From Xenorhabdus sp014467285 (GTDB taxonomy: Bacteria > Pseudomonadota > Gammaproteobacteria > Enterobacterales > Enterobacteriaceae), in contig NZ_NKHR01000001.1 of the NCBI RefSeq assembly GCF_014467285.1, positions 62,001-126,000 on the forward strand: a stretch of 64,000 nt of DNA, read 5' to 3'. The position numbers were made by a program, and so were the translations under genes. The notes beneath the pieces were generated by a model, which saw nothing but the letters and a program-made list of their open reading frames with translations, was not told the origin of the DNA and did no database searches. Shown one piece after another: positions 1 through 8,569 of the stretch (within the stretch, counting starts at the first letter, position 1; the number at the start of each line of letters is the position of its first letter).

Positions 1-561
1 TGGATCAGCGGTAAAGATCATCCCGATAACACGGTTGATACCATTCCTTTGCATAACTTTGTCGCACCAGCGGTGGTAGTAGATGCCAGCAGGCAAGTGG
101 CACAAAACCCCGACTGGCTGCTGACGGTTGAGTTCTTACAGTCCTGGGAAGGGCGGTACGGGCGTATTCCTGCGGGTGCATGGTTACTGTTCAGAACGGA
201 TTGGTCTAAGCGGGCAGATGATCCAATTCGTTTCCTCAATATGCACGATGACGGGGCTCACACGCCGGGGCCGAGCCGAGAGGCTGTAGAGTGGTTGATC
301 CATGTGCGTGATATCAGGGGATTCGGGGTCGAAACCATCAATACAGATGCCGGACAATCCTACGCATGGCCGGTGGCTTATCCTTGCCATACCTTGATGC
401 ACGGGGCGAATAAATACGGCTTGCAGTGCCTGAAAAATCTCGATTTGCTGCCACCAACGGGCGCAGTCATTATTGCCGCTCCTCTCAAAATTGAAGGTGG
501 TTCGGGAAGCCCGCTGCGTGTTCTGGCTCTGGTCGAATCCCTTTACGGAGGAGAGTCATGA
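1..561 (+). CDS. Cyclase-family (kynurenine formamidase / isatin hydrolase-like) metal hydrolase, 5' end outside window
   Basis: The reading frame is open from the first base, so only the C-terminal ~186 residues are seen; the start lies upstream. The text resembles the Cyclase family (PF04199): a segment with PAVVVDAS, a turn IPAGAWLLFRTDW, and a closing block with an H residue (YPCHTLMHGAN) followed by IIAAPLKIEGGSGSPLRVLA, a common family ending. Members hydrolyse amides or lactams such as N-formylkynurenine or isatin using a metal held by His/Asp residues, most of which would lie in the missing part. It overlaps the next gene by ATGA, so the two are translationally coupled. The exact substrate cannot be read. 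Its position next to aromatic-catabolism genes suggests an aromatic amide or lactam (inference). Confidence 0.75.
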   Translation, partial: WISGKDHPDNTVDTIPLHNFVAPAVVVDASRQVAQNPDWLLTVEFLQSWEGRYGRIPAGAWLLFRTDWSKRADDPIRFLNMHDDGAHTPGPSREAVEWLIHVRDIRGFGVETINTDAGQSYAWPVAYPCHTLMHGANKYGLQCLKNLDLLPPTGAVIIAAPLKIEGGSGSPLRVLALVESLYGGES

Positions 562-2159
562 CAGTATCAAAGCCACAAGTGATTATCGTTGGCAGTGGGA
601 TAAATTCTCTGGTCTGTGCGGCCTTGTTGGCACTCTGGGGTAAATCCGTCCTGGTACTGGAACGGAATGCGGTACTGGGGGGTTGCATTCGCACGGAAGA
701 ACTTTTTCCCGGTTATATCCATGATGTGCTCTCTTGCTGGTATCCGTTGTTTTTGAGCAGTCCTGCTTATCAAGTGCTCAAACCCGCTTTGGAAAAGGCG
801 GGGCTGGAATTTATACAAAGTGATTATTCAACCGGATTGGTACAACCGAATGGCAAGGGAATTGCCTTGAAACGGGATGTCCTGGCTGCTGCCTTGCGGC
901 TTGATGAAATTTCGATGGGAGATGGCGCGGCATTAAATCGCATGGCACAGCAAATCCTCCATGATGATGCCGCGCTGGTCTTTGGCCTGTTGGGGCAGAA
1001 TCCTTATGGTTTAGGAATGCTGAAATTGCTGTTCTCTGAGTGGCGGAAACGTGGCATTGATGGGCTGGCAGAGTTTGCCGGCAACTCGCTGGAAACTTTC
1101 CGGCGTTGGGCTGAGCGTGAATTACAGTCCGATTTCAGCCGTGCTTTGATTGCACCGTGGGTACTGCATACGGGATTGGGGCCGGATGATGCCAGCTCAG
1201 CCCTGATTGGCAAGCTTACTTTCGCTGCGGTGGTTGCGGGAGGCATGCCTGTGGTGAAAGGTGGCAGTATTCGCATTGTGGAAGCACTTAAGGCGATCAT
1301 TGAGCAGCATGGCGGTCAACTGATTACCCATGCTCACGTTGATCGCATCATCACCCACAGAAGAGGGAAAAAGTGTTATGCCTCTGGCGTGATAGTCATG
1401 GGAAACGTTTATCACGCAAGTGAAGCGGTAGTTTGTAATGTAACCCCTCAACAGCTTTATGGTCATCTGTTGGATAACATGCCTGAAAATGTTCTGCAAC
1501 GGGCGCGGAACTATCGTTATGGGCGGGGTGGAATGCAGATTCACTTTGCCTTGAACGCGCCGCCGCCGTGGTGTGAGCCGGAATTGCGCCATGTGCCGCT
1601 TATCCATCTGACGGAGAGCATGGAACAGGTCTGTCTGTCCGTGGCACAGGCGAATAACGGTTATCTGCCGGGGCATCCTACATTGAGCATAGGGCAGCCA
1701 ACGGTCCTTGATCCTTCTCGTGCGCCAAACGGCGGTTGGATTTTGTGGATTCAAATGCAGGAATTGCCGACACACTTGAAAGGCGATGTTTTGGGTGAGA
1801 TTCCAATTCCCGCTGATGGCAGATGGAATGAAGCCGTTCGCGAAGCGGTTGCGGATCGCGTACAGGCTCGTTTGGAAACGGTGATGCCCGGTTTTTCATC
1901 CTCCATTGTGGGGCGTAAATCCTACTCTCCAATGGATTTGCAGGCATTGAACTGTAACTTGGTAGGCGGCGATCCCTATTCAGGTATTTGCTCACCCGAC
2001 CAATTTTTCTGTCTGCGTCCGTTTGCTGCTTCACAAGGCGCAAAGGCGCATCAAACTCCTGTCAGTAATGTTTTTCACATCGGGGCTTCAACTCATCCCG
2101 GCCCCGGATTAAGCGGGATTTCCGGCTATCTTGTTGCCCGCCGGCTTGCGCGGCGCTGA
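558..2159 (+). CDS. CrtI/phytoene desaturase-like FAD-dependent oxidoreductase
   Basis: A 533-residue protein with an N-terminal Rossmann FAD motif (VIIVGSGINS, about residues 8-17) and the acidic end of the second strand (VLVLERNAVLGG, about 31-42). The C-terminus has the FAD-closing pattern seen in CrtI/amine-oxidase-type proteins (NVFHIGASTHPGPGLSGISG). Family members oxidise carotenoids, amines or other lipophilic substrates. The start ATG overlaps the previous stop (ATGA), which fixes the start and indicates coupled translation. The neighbours (a cyclase-type hydrolase before it, a phenol-pathway outer-membrane protein after it) argue against carotenoid biosynthesis: no crtB or crtE is near. 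The substrate is unknown. Confidence 0.8.
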   Translation: MTVSKPQVIIVGSGINSLVCAALLALWGKSVLVLERNAVLGGCIRTEELFPGYIHDVLSCWYPLFLSSPAYQVLKPALEKAGLEFIQSDYSTGLVQPNGKGIALKRDVLAAALRLDEISMGDGAALNRMAQQILHDDAALVFGLLGQNPYGLGMLKLLFSEWRKRGIDGLAEFAGNSLETFRRWAERELQSDFSRALIAPWVLHTGLGPDDASSALIGKLTFAAVVAGGMPVVKGGSIRIVEALKAIIEQHGGQLITHAHVDRIITHRRGKKCYASGVIVMGNVYHASEAVVCNVTPQQLYGHLLDNMPENVLQRARNYRYGRGGMQIHFALNAPPPWCEPELRHVPLIHLTESMEQVCLSVAQANNGYLPGHPTLSIGQPTVLDPSRAPNGGWILWIQMQELPTHLKGDVLGEIPIPADGRWNEAVREAVADRVQARLETVMPGFSSSIVGRKSYSPMDLQALNCNLVGGDPYSGICSPDQFFCLRPFAASQGAKAHQTPVSNVFHIGASTHPGPGLSGISGYLVARRLARR

Positions 2160-2218
2160 GCAAATTAGCCACTCAATTTACTCATTATTGATTCATCTCT
2201 TACAGAGAGGAGAGTTGT

Positions 2219-3127
2219 ATGGCGATAAAACTTAGAGATCTTGTTTGTGCCGCGGCTTTATCACTGACTTTATCTTTATCACTGATAAGCACTTCGGTAA
2301 TGGCGGCAGAAGGTGGCGGTGTGGGCACTTATCCTGATGGCTTGGATAATTATTTGGCTGGTGCTTTACCGCCTCCGGGTATTCATGCGCTGTTTTATGG
2401 TGGCAATATTCACTACAACAAGCTTAGGGGAAATAACGGTAGTTTGATCCCTGTACCGGGTTTCAAAGTGAATGTGAATCTTCTGGCACCCAGATTGGTT
2501 TGGGTGACGGGAAGACAGGTTTTGGGTGGTCAACTGGCCTACCATACCATCGTACCGTTACTGGATGTGACCACTGACGCTGCCGGCAGGCACAACAACA
2601 GCAAAGGAATAGGAGATATCACCTTTGGTCCTGCCTTGGGTTATCATCCCGCTCCTGATTTAGGCTATGTCATTGGGTTGGACGTCAACATCCCAACAGG
2701 TCACTATGATCGCAATGATCCTTCCAGCTTGGGAAAAAATTACTGGACGATTCGGCCTGTCTGGGCGGTGAGTTATTTTCCTGCTAATGGCATCAATGCC
2801 GATTTGAAAGTGATGTATGACGTCAACTCCAGCAATAAAGAGACCAAAACTACTTCTGGTCAGGCGATCCATGCGGATTATGCGTTGGGTTGGGGATTTG
2901 GCAATGGGCTGGTGGCAGGGGTGGGAGGTTATGTTTTCCAGCAAATCACCAACGACAGCGGACCAAATTCAGCACAAGGTAAAGCAAGCGCGTTTGGTTT
3001 TGGTCCTTCTATCCGTTATGCCAATGGGAAAGGTTGGCTGGTCGCGCTGAAATGGCAAAAAGACCTTGCAGTGAATAACCGCCCGGCGGGTTCGCAATTT
3101 TTCTTAAAAGCGGCGATTCCATTTTAA
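2219..3127 (+). CDS. Phenol-degradation (MetA/SphA-like) outer-membrane protein
   Basis: A 302-residue exported protein. Residues 1-29 form a signal peptide (basic start, long hydrophobic stretch, SVMA before AEGG). The mature part has alternating beta-strand texture, many G and aromatic residues, and ends in a terminal F (KAAIPF), as outer-membrane barrels do. It resembles the family named for the meta-pathway of phenol degradation (Phenol_MetA_deg), whose members are thought to help hydrophobic aromatics cross the outer membrane. A clear ribosome site (GAGAGGAGAG) sits just before the ATG. It follows the FAD oxidoreductase by 59 bp on the same strand and is closed by the terminator at 3233-3260. 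Its transport role is inferred from family and context. Confidence 0.7.
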   Translation: MAIKLRDLVCAAALSLTLSLSLISTSVMAAEGGGVGTYPDGLDNYLAGALPPPGIHALFYGGNIHYNKLRGNNGSLIPVPGFKVNVNLLAPRLVWVTGRQVLGGQLAYHTIVPLLDVTTDAAGRHNNSKGIGDITFGPALGYHPAPDLGYVIGLDVNIPTGHYDRNDPSSLGKNYWTIRPVWAVSYFPANGINADLKVMYDVNSSNKETKTTSGQAIHADYALGWGFGNGLVAGVGGYVFQQITNDSGPNSAQGKASAFGFGPSIRYANGKGWLVALKWQKDLAVNNRPAGSQFFLKAAIPF

Positions 3128-3232
3128 TATGCGTTTATTTTTATCGTGATATAGCATTTTTTACGGATTAAAGTTAAGGGACTCAAAATACCAATTCATA
3201 TAGGATGACCAAATAATATGGAAAGAAATAAG

Positions 3233-3260
3233 AACGCTACTCATTAATCTGAGTAGCGTT
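3233..3260 (+). terminator. Rho-independent terminator after the cyclase-oxidoreductase-OMP group
   Basis: Perfect 11-bp stem (AACGCTACTCA / TGAGTAGCGTT) with a 6-nt loop, followed by TATTTTTAT. It lies between the outer-membrane protein gene and the ABC-F gene. Confidence 0.85.
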
Positions 3261-3437
3261 TATTTTTATCAGTTAGTTAACAATGCTAATAATCATACTT
3301 AGGTACTTAATGTATTGTTACTATTTTCTCTATTATCAGTTAATAACTTGACCTGATTTCCCTTTAAATATATAAGTTTTGTTTGAAAAAGCATCACCCT
3401 AAGATTAATGAAGATTTTTACGATGGGGACATAATAA
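3261..3437. other. AT-rich upstream region of the ABC-F gene
   Basis: About 180 bp of AT-rich sequence with no ORF; it presumably holds the ABC-F promoter. I could not pick a -35/-10 pair with confidence. I saw no leader peptide or attenuator stem of the kind that controls some resistance ABC-F genes. Confidence 0.4.
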
Positions 3438-5213
3438 ATGTCAACACTGATTCATTGTAATAAGGTCAAATTTAGCATTAATGCAAAGCCATTATTTAAT
3501 AATCTCTCCATAACCATCAAAGAAAACGACAGGATTGCATTAGTTGGCTATAACGGTACGGGAAAAACGCATTTACTTAAGCTATTGGCGGGCATTGAAA
3601 AACCGGATGATGGACTCATTGAATACGCCAATGGTTTGAGGCTGGAAATGGTTTCTCAGTTTATTGACGAGGCATTACTTGAAATGACCTTACTTGAGTC
3701 TATTTCTCAAAAAGTCAGGCAAGTTGATGAATATGGTGACTATAAAGCAATATCCATGCTGTATGGTTTTGGTTTTCAGGATGCTGATTTTACGACTAAA
3801 GTGGTTGATCTCAGTGGTGGACAAAAGACGAAACTGATGTTTGCCATGAGTGCGGTGGTGGAACCGGATATTATTTTATTTGACGAACCCAGTAACCACC
3901 TGGACTCAAATACCTTGAAATTCTTTGAGGACTTCTTTAATAACAGCCTGAAAAGCGCCTTTATTATTGTTTCCCATGACCGAAACTTTTTGGATAATGT
4001 CACCAACCAGACGATTTTTTTGCGTGATCAACAACTCACTGCTTTTTCCCTGCCGTTTAGTCAGGCATTTTCTGCTTTACAGGAAAGAGATGAAGCGGAT
4101 GCTTTGCGCTTAAAAGCAGAAGAAAAGAATATTCGTCGCATACAGGAAAGTGCAAAGCGTTTGGCACAGTGGGGAAAAATTTACGATAACCCCAAACTCA
4201 CCAGAAAAGCCAAATCGATGGAGAAACGGGTTGAAAAACTTGAGCAAGGCAAAACGAAAATAACCGAAGGGGAAACTTATCGGTTGTCGCTGGATGCCGA
4301 TATGATCAAATCCAAACATATGCTGCAAATTGGGGAAAAGTGGATTGGCTATCGAAAAAATGAAGCGTTTAACCCGTTATTTTCCATCAATGGCTTGTAT
4401 ATTCGTCCGGGAGACAGAATCGCTCTGTTAGGTGATAACGGAGTGGGGAAATCCACCCTGATTCATTCTCTGGTTGAAGCTTATAAAAAGGCGAGAAGTG
4501 CACATGATGGCGGGTTGGATAATTCAGCCTATGATACCGAAAATATTACCTTCTCACCGCAATGTAATCTGGGCTATCTCGATCAGGAATTGGAAAAAAT
4601 CCCACTGACTGAATCGATATTTGATGCGGTAAGAAATAATGCACCAAAAATTGATGATATCACCTGTAAACAACAATTAATTTCGGCAGGGTTTGAATAT
4701 GCGGATTTTACTAAACTAGTAGGAAGATTGAGCGGTGGTGAACGTTCAAGGCTGATGTTTTTAATATTGAAATTAAATAAACATAATTTCTTGATTCTCG
4801 ACGAACCCACTAACCACTTGGATATTTTCGGCAAAATGGAATTGGAAAGTGAGTTAATTAATAACGAGATGACAATATTAATTACCTCGCACGATCGGGC
4901 ATTTATCGACAACATCGCCAACCGCTTTTTGCTGATAAAAAATGGCAAACTGGAAGAAGTGACGTCCAGTGATGGATATTATCAGTTCCTGAATGAAAAA
5001 GTGATCCCCTCTCTAAAAGAAGAGATTAAGGCTAAGGAAATCACTCATAATGAGCCAGAGGTATTAGCAAATGAAGAGGACATTCTTCAACGCATTGTGA
5101 TATTAGAGAAAAATCTGGCAGAGGATTTGGCGCGGAGACCGAAGCATCAGAAGCCGAAAAGTCAGGATATATGGAAAAAGGAAATTAAGAGGCTTTATGA
5201 CATTTTGGGATAA
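3438..5213 (+). CDS. ABC-F family ATPase (possible ribosome-protection type)
   Basis: A 591-residue protein with two complete ABC cassettes and no membrane segments, the ABC-F layout. Cassette 1: Walker A GYNGTGKT (37-44), signature LSGGQ (125-129), Walker B ILFDEPSNHLD (146-156). Cassette 2: Walker A GDNGVGKST (about 331), LSGGE (about 430), ILDEPTNHLD (about 454). A basic helical linker (around 220-270, rich in K, R and E) joins them, and a charged tail follows cassette 2. ABC-F proteins bind the ribosomal E site; some displace antibiotics, others are translation factors. The gene stands alone between terminators and is more AT-rich than its neighbours, which suggests an accessory origin. 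Whether it confers resistance cannot be read from sequence. Confidence 0.88.
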   Translation: MSTLIHCNKVKFSINAKPLFNNLSITIKENDRIALVGYNGTGKTHLLKLLAGIEKPDDGLIEYANGLRLEMVSQFIDEALLEMTLLESISQKVRQVDEYGDYKAISMLYGFGFQDADFTTKVVDLSGGQKTKLMFAMSAVVEPDIILFDEPSNHLDSNTLKFFEDFFNNSLKSAFIIVSHDRNFLDNVTNQTIFLRDQQLTAFSLPFSQAFSALQERDEADALRLKAEEKNIRRIQESAKRLAQWGKIYDNPKLTRKAKSMEKRVEKLEQGKTKITEGETYRLSLDADMIKSKHMLQIGEKWIGYRKNEAFNPLFSINGLYIRPGDRIALLGDNGVGKSTLIHSLVEAYKKARSAHDGGLDNSAYDTENITFSPQCNLGYLDQELEKIPLTESIFDAVRNNAPKIDDITCKQQLISAGFEYADFTKLVGRLSGGERSRLMFLILKLNKHNFLILDEPTNHLDIFGKMELESELINNEMTILITSHDRAFIDNIANRFLLIKNGKLEEVTSSDGYYQFLNEKVIPSLKEEIKAKEITHNEPEVLANEEDILQRIVILEKNLAEDLARRPKHQKPKSQDIWKKEIKRLYDILG

Positions 5214-5242
5214 ATTCACGCGGATAAATACCTATAAACTAT

Positions 5243-5262
5243 GTGCCCCTTATTTGGGGCAC
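5243..5262. terminator. Bidirectional hairpin between convergent genes
   Basis: Perfect 7-bp GC-rich stem (GTGCCCC / GGGGCAC) with a 6-nt loop between the ABC-F gene (+) and the broken TerD/VWA gene (-). The flanking U-tract is short on both strands. Confidence 0.6.
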
Positions 5263-5291
5263 TCATATTATTCATAACTACCTATTTATAA

Positions 5292-6638
5292 CTACAGAAT
5301 ACGTTCAGCAATAGCGGCGTCGTACCAGTCTCTAAACTCTTCCAACAACAGATCGTACAGCACATCTTCTTTTACCGTTGCAAAATTGTCTATCTCGAAG
5401 AAATGGGTGTTATCCAGACGACGATCGGTAAAATTATCGAGATCTTTCAATATCCCGTAACTTGAACCACCCAGACCAACAAACTTCCAAAAAATAGGAT
5501 AATTCGCTGAACGTCGGATGGCATCCTTAATTTGGCGGGTTTTACTAATCCCACCATCCGTAATAAACACAACATATACCAATTTAACTTCAAAATGAAG
5601 GCTTGTTATGATTGTTTATTCTATAAAATCAGTATCATATGAATTTTTAATCATGCATCTTCAAGTTTGTTGAGTATAGACAGGCAGGTCACTGTCTTTA
5701 AAAAAGTCGATAACCTCTTCCATCACTGGCGGTTCATTGTTTGTACCGCCGAGGCCGGGAAGGATTTCCCATCTGGAGCCTTTTATAGCGGTCTGTATGG
5801 TATGAATATAGCCATCAAGGTTATCAAGGGTGACGTCCCGGTATTTCTTGTGTTTCGAAGCAAATCCCCAGACATCCATCGAGCCGTCATCATCAAACTG
5901 CACCGCCAGTACCGCAATACGATCCAGAACCGCCTGCACATGCCCCTTTTTGAATTCAGAGTGCATTGATCCTGATGCGTCAAGAACAAAAGCAACACGC
6001 GCCTTGACCGATTGCAGCTTGTGCTTATTCAGACTGACAGTGGCATTCTTGGCAAGGTTTACAAGGCGCGGTGCTTTATCCTGTAGCTTTTTCTCAAGGC
6101 TGATAGTTGAGACGGGAGGTGGATTTGAAGAAGCGGGTTGCTCTATATCCACACCAAAATTCACCGCCAGAGGCTCCAGCCCGCCATTGAAACCTTGCCC
6201 AAGAGCCCGGAGCTTCCAGTTGCCGGAATGCCGATAAATCTCTGCAATAATCATGGCCTTTTCCGTTCTGCCCGCAGTTGACATGGTGAAGTCTGCAATA
6301 TTTTTTGCTTCAAATTTCAACTGTTGAAGATTGGCGACAGAATCCGGGCCGTCGATCACCAATGTGATAGCGATTTTATTCACATCAGCCGCTATTTTTG
6401 TCAGGTCTACGGCGATAATACTGTTTTGGTGAGAGGTCTCTAAAACCAGGCTGTTATCTGCGGCTGCACGATTATTGTAAAAATAGAAATCACTATCTCC
6501 CCTGACTTTTCCATTGGCATTCAATAGAAAAGCAGAGGCATCTACTTCACTACGAAAAGAAGGCGTTGTTGGGTAAGAGAGAGTGAGTCGAAGAGAGGTT
6601 TGAGATAAAACGATATTTTGTCCTGCCTGAAGATTCAT
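5292..6638 (-). pseudogene. TerD + von Willebrand A domain protein (TerF-like), broken by an insertion
   Basis: Two collinear minus-strand pieces form one gene. The N-terminal piece (start MNLQAGQN at 6638, preceded by AAGGA) has a TerD-like domain (about residues 1-180). It continues into a VWA domain with the MIDAS motif DASGSMH and runs to DSDLPVY. The C-terminal piece resumes with VYVVFITDGG and runs to a stop at 5292. Between them lie ~100 bp with in-frame stops in all the sense that matters here: the frame meets TGA soon after the junction. Removing the insert restores PVYVVFITDGG without a gap. Tellurium-resistance-type TerD/VWA proteins act in a metal or stress complex; no other ter gene is in the window. 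The product is probably lost, unless the first ~325 residues are still made. Confidence 0.85.
5577..5675. mobile_element. MITE-like insertion (~100 bp) inside the TerD/VWA gene
   Basis: The extra DNA has related, imperfect inverted ends: left TACCAATTTAACTTCAAAAT and right (reverse complement) TACTCAACAAACTTGAAGAT. It is flanked by short direct repeats (ATA or TA) that fit a target-site duplication. It encodes no protein and is AT-rich. The size, ends and TA-like target suit a non-autonomous miniature element. The parent transposase is not in this window. Confidence 0.6.
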
Positions 6639-6664
6639 ACCTGATATCCTTTTTAAATATGTAG

Positions 6665-7042
6665 TCAATATTTCTGGCGGGTGTTCTTTATCACGTTAAT
6701 GGTTTTTGTTTCATGATAAAGTTTTCTTATGAATGATAACAGAAAACATCTTGTGTTGCTGCTATGGTTGTATTCCTTAAAGGGAATCTTGATATTTTTA
6801 TCTCGGTTCCTGATATTGTCAGAAAAAACTATAAATTCCCCATTATTATTTATTGGGAACAATGCTTCCTTGAATTTTATAGTCATCGGCTGAGTTTGTA
6901 TTCTATTCCATTTCACCATTAAGGTATTTAACTCAAGAATTATTCCGGGAACCAACGTTTCATATTTATTTTCTCCTTTGTGTTTAATATCAAATCTTAT
7001 TTCATCTATCCATTTGTTTTTTCCGTCACTACCTTCACTCAC
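6665..7042 (-). CDS. Hypothetical protein
   Basis: A 125-residue AT-rich reading frame between the AraC gene and the TerD/VWA pseudogene. The first possible start is a GTG that overlaps the AraC stop (GTGAGTGA); internal ATGs would give a shorter product. The middle part (FKEALFPINNNGEFIVFSDN) looks like beta structure, the tail is basic. I do not recognise a family. The low GC and strong difference from its neighbours suggest transferred or decaying DNA. Function unknown; it may not be a real gene. Confidence 0.4.
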   Translation of the reverse strand: MSEGSDGKNKWIDEIRFDIKHKGENKYETLVPGIILELNTLMVKWNRIQTQPMTIKFKEALFPINNNGEFIVFSDNIRNRDKNIKIPFKEYNHSSNTRCFLLSFIRKLYHETKTINVIKNTRQKY

Positions 7043-8105
7043 GTTTCAGGCTCTCACTCGGTGTTTCTCCATAGCGGGCTTTATATTCCGCACTAAAGCG
7101 TCCCATATGGGCGAATCCCCAACGCAGAGCAATTCCCGTAACGCTGGCGGCTTCTCCTGCCAGCAGTTCTGTGCGGACATGCTCCATGCGTAAGTTGCGT
7201 AAATATTGCATCGGGCTGATGTCCAGAAATTCTTTGAAGCCGGAATAGAGGCTGCGCAGGCTGACCCCGGCTATTTGGGCGAGCTGTTCTACCGTAATGG
7301 GTTCGTGAGCATGAGCCTGTAAATATTCCTGTACCTTACGTACATGTCGTGGACGAATGGTACACCGACGATTCGCCGAAGATTCACTGTAGTTATGTTG
7401 ATGTGTGGATAGCAATGTCACGGAAAGCAATTGCTCGATTTGGCTGGTAATCAGTTTGTGTTGCAAAATATCGGGCACTTGGGTGGTACATTCCAGAAGA
7501 TAAGGCATCAGACAGCGCCATGCCTGACAGCGTTGCCACTCAAAACCCAGTTCAAATATCAGCGGTTGCTCCAGCGGATGCCCCAATTGCCCGACAAGGG
7601 TTCTTTCCAGCAGAGAGCGGGAAATCCTGACCATAAACTGGTCGTTGTCAGTACTCCAGCGCATGGACGTCTGTTGGTTGGGGCTAAGAACAGAAGCAAT
7701 ATTCGGTGTTGAATCCAAGTGTTGTTCGCCACTCTCAATGCAGGCACAACCCGTCAGCGGCATCTGGACAAGAAAGAAGCTATCCAGTTCTCCCGGATTG
7801 ATTTCAACGTTGGCACTGTAACACAGCCGGCTTATAGAAAGATCCCCGAGTGGAATGTAGTGCATTCTGGCATTCAGTTTTTGGCTGTGACCCAGTATCT
7901 TCAACTGATGGGGCTGCATGACTCTTCCAACCATAGATTTGACTTCATCAAGATCATTAGATGAAAAAAGCAAATGTTTTGGGGAATTGAGGTGTGACTC
8001 AATTTTTGACACAGCATATTTGGGATCTGAGCATTTTGAATCTGTATATCTTGATTCAGCGCTTTTAGATTCAGAATAACCGTGAGGCCACGAGCTGCTC
8101 GTCAT
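7035..8105 (-). CDS. AraC-family transcriptional regulator
   Basis: A 356-residue protein with a C-terminal double helix-turn-helix of the AraC type (about residues 250-350): ITVEQLAQIAGVSLRSLYSG is the first helix pair, and VTGIALRWGFAHMGRFSAEY with the PSESL ending is the second. The N-terminal part resembles the AraC-binding-like domain of aromatic-degradation regulators (AraC_binding_2). The first ~45 residues are rich in S, K and Y. It is transcribed away from the 2-oxoacid oxidoreductase operon across a 464-bp gap, the usual position for an activator of that operon. The inducer is unknown. Confidence 0.87.
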   Translation of the reverse strand: MTSSSWPHGYSESKSAESRYTDSKCSDPKYAVSKIESHLNSPKHLLFSSNDLDEVKSMVGRVMQPHQLKILGHSQKLNARMHYIPLGDLSISRLCYSANVEINPGELDSFFLVQMPLTGCACIESGEQHLDSTPNIASVLSPNQQTSMRWSTDNDQFMVRISRSLLERTLVGQLGHPLEQPLIFELGFEWQRCQAWRCLMPYLLECTTQVPDILQHKLITSQIEQLLSVTLLSTHQHNYSESSANRRCTIRPRHVRKVQEYLQAHAHEPITVEQLAQIAGVSLRSLYSGFKEFLDISPMQYLRNLRMEHVRTELLAGEAASVTGIALRWGFAHMGRFSAEYKARYGETPSESLKRE

Positions 8106-8569
8106 TTCAGATACCTCCAGTCAATAACATGATTATTATGATTGTGTGAGATATCCCGCCAATAATGTGTTTATTCTCTGTTGTGATGTTTCGATTGCGA
8201 TGATTCGGGATATTTATCGAATGGTTACAAGTAATAAAATAAATAACAAACTGGTTGTTTCCACTCACAGTATCCACATTTTACTTAAATGAAATATATA
8301 TGATTATGAATATATTTATGGATGGCACTATTTATTGTTATCGACTGTAATTTATTGTTAACGACGGTCATTGCCCCTGATCATCCCGCTTTTGCCTGTG
8401 TTTATTGATAACTTTTCCGTTTTACTGCGAGCTTTATCCAATCACTGCATAAATCACAAATACATGACAAATCATGTATTGACCATTAACTGACATCCGA
8501 ATTACATAGAAGACATAGCGAAAAGACGTAAGGAAGAAAAACACGATGAGGTGAATATGTGAGGTGAGT
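8106..8569. promoter_or_regulatory. Divergent control region between araC-type gene and the aromatic operon
   Basis: A 464-bp AT-rich non-coding stretch between two divergent starts. It must hold both promoters and probably the AraC-type binding sites. There is a near repeat TTATTGTTATCGACTG / TTATTGTTAACGACGG around 8331-8367, a possible direct-repeat operator half-site pair. No ORF of note. Confidence 0.5.

Noticed and set aside
1197..1775. Long minus-strand frame (192 codons) opposite the FAD oxidoreductase
   Set aside because: Shadow frame with no motif, no ribosome site and basic, H/R-rich composition.
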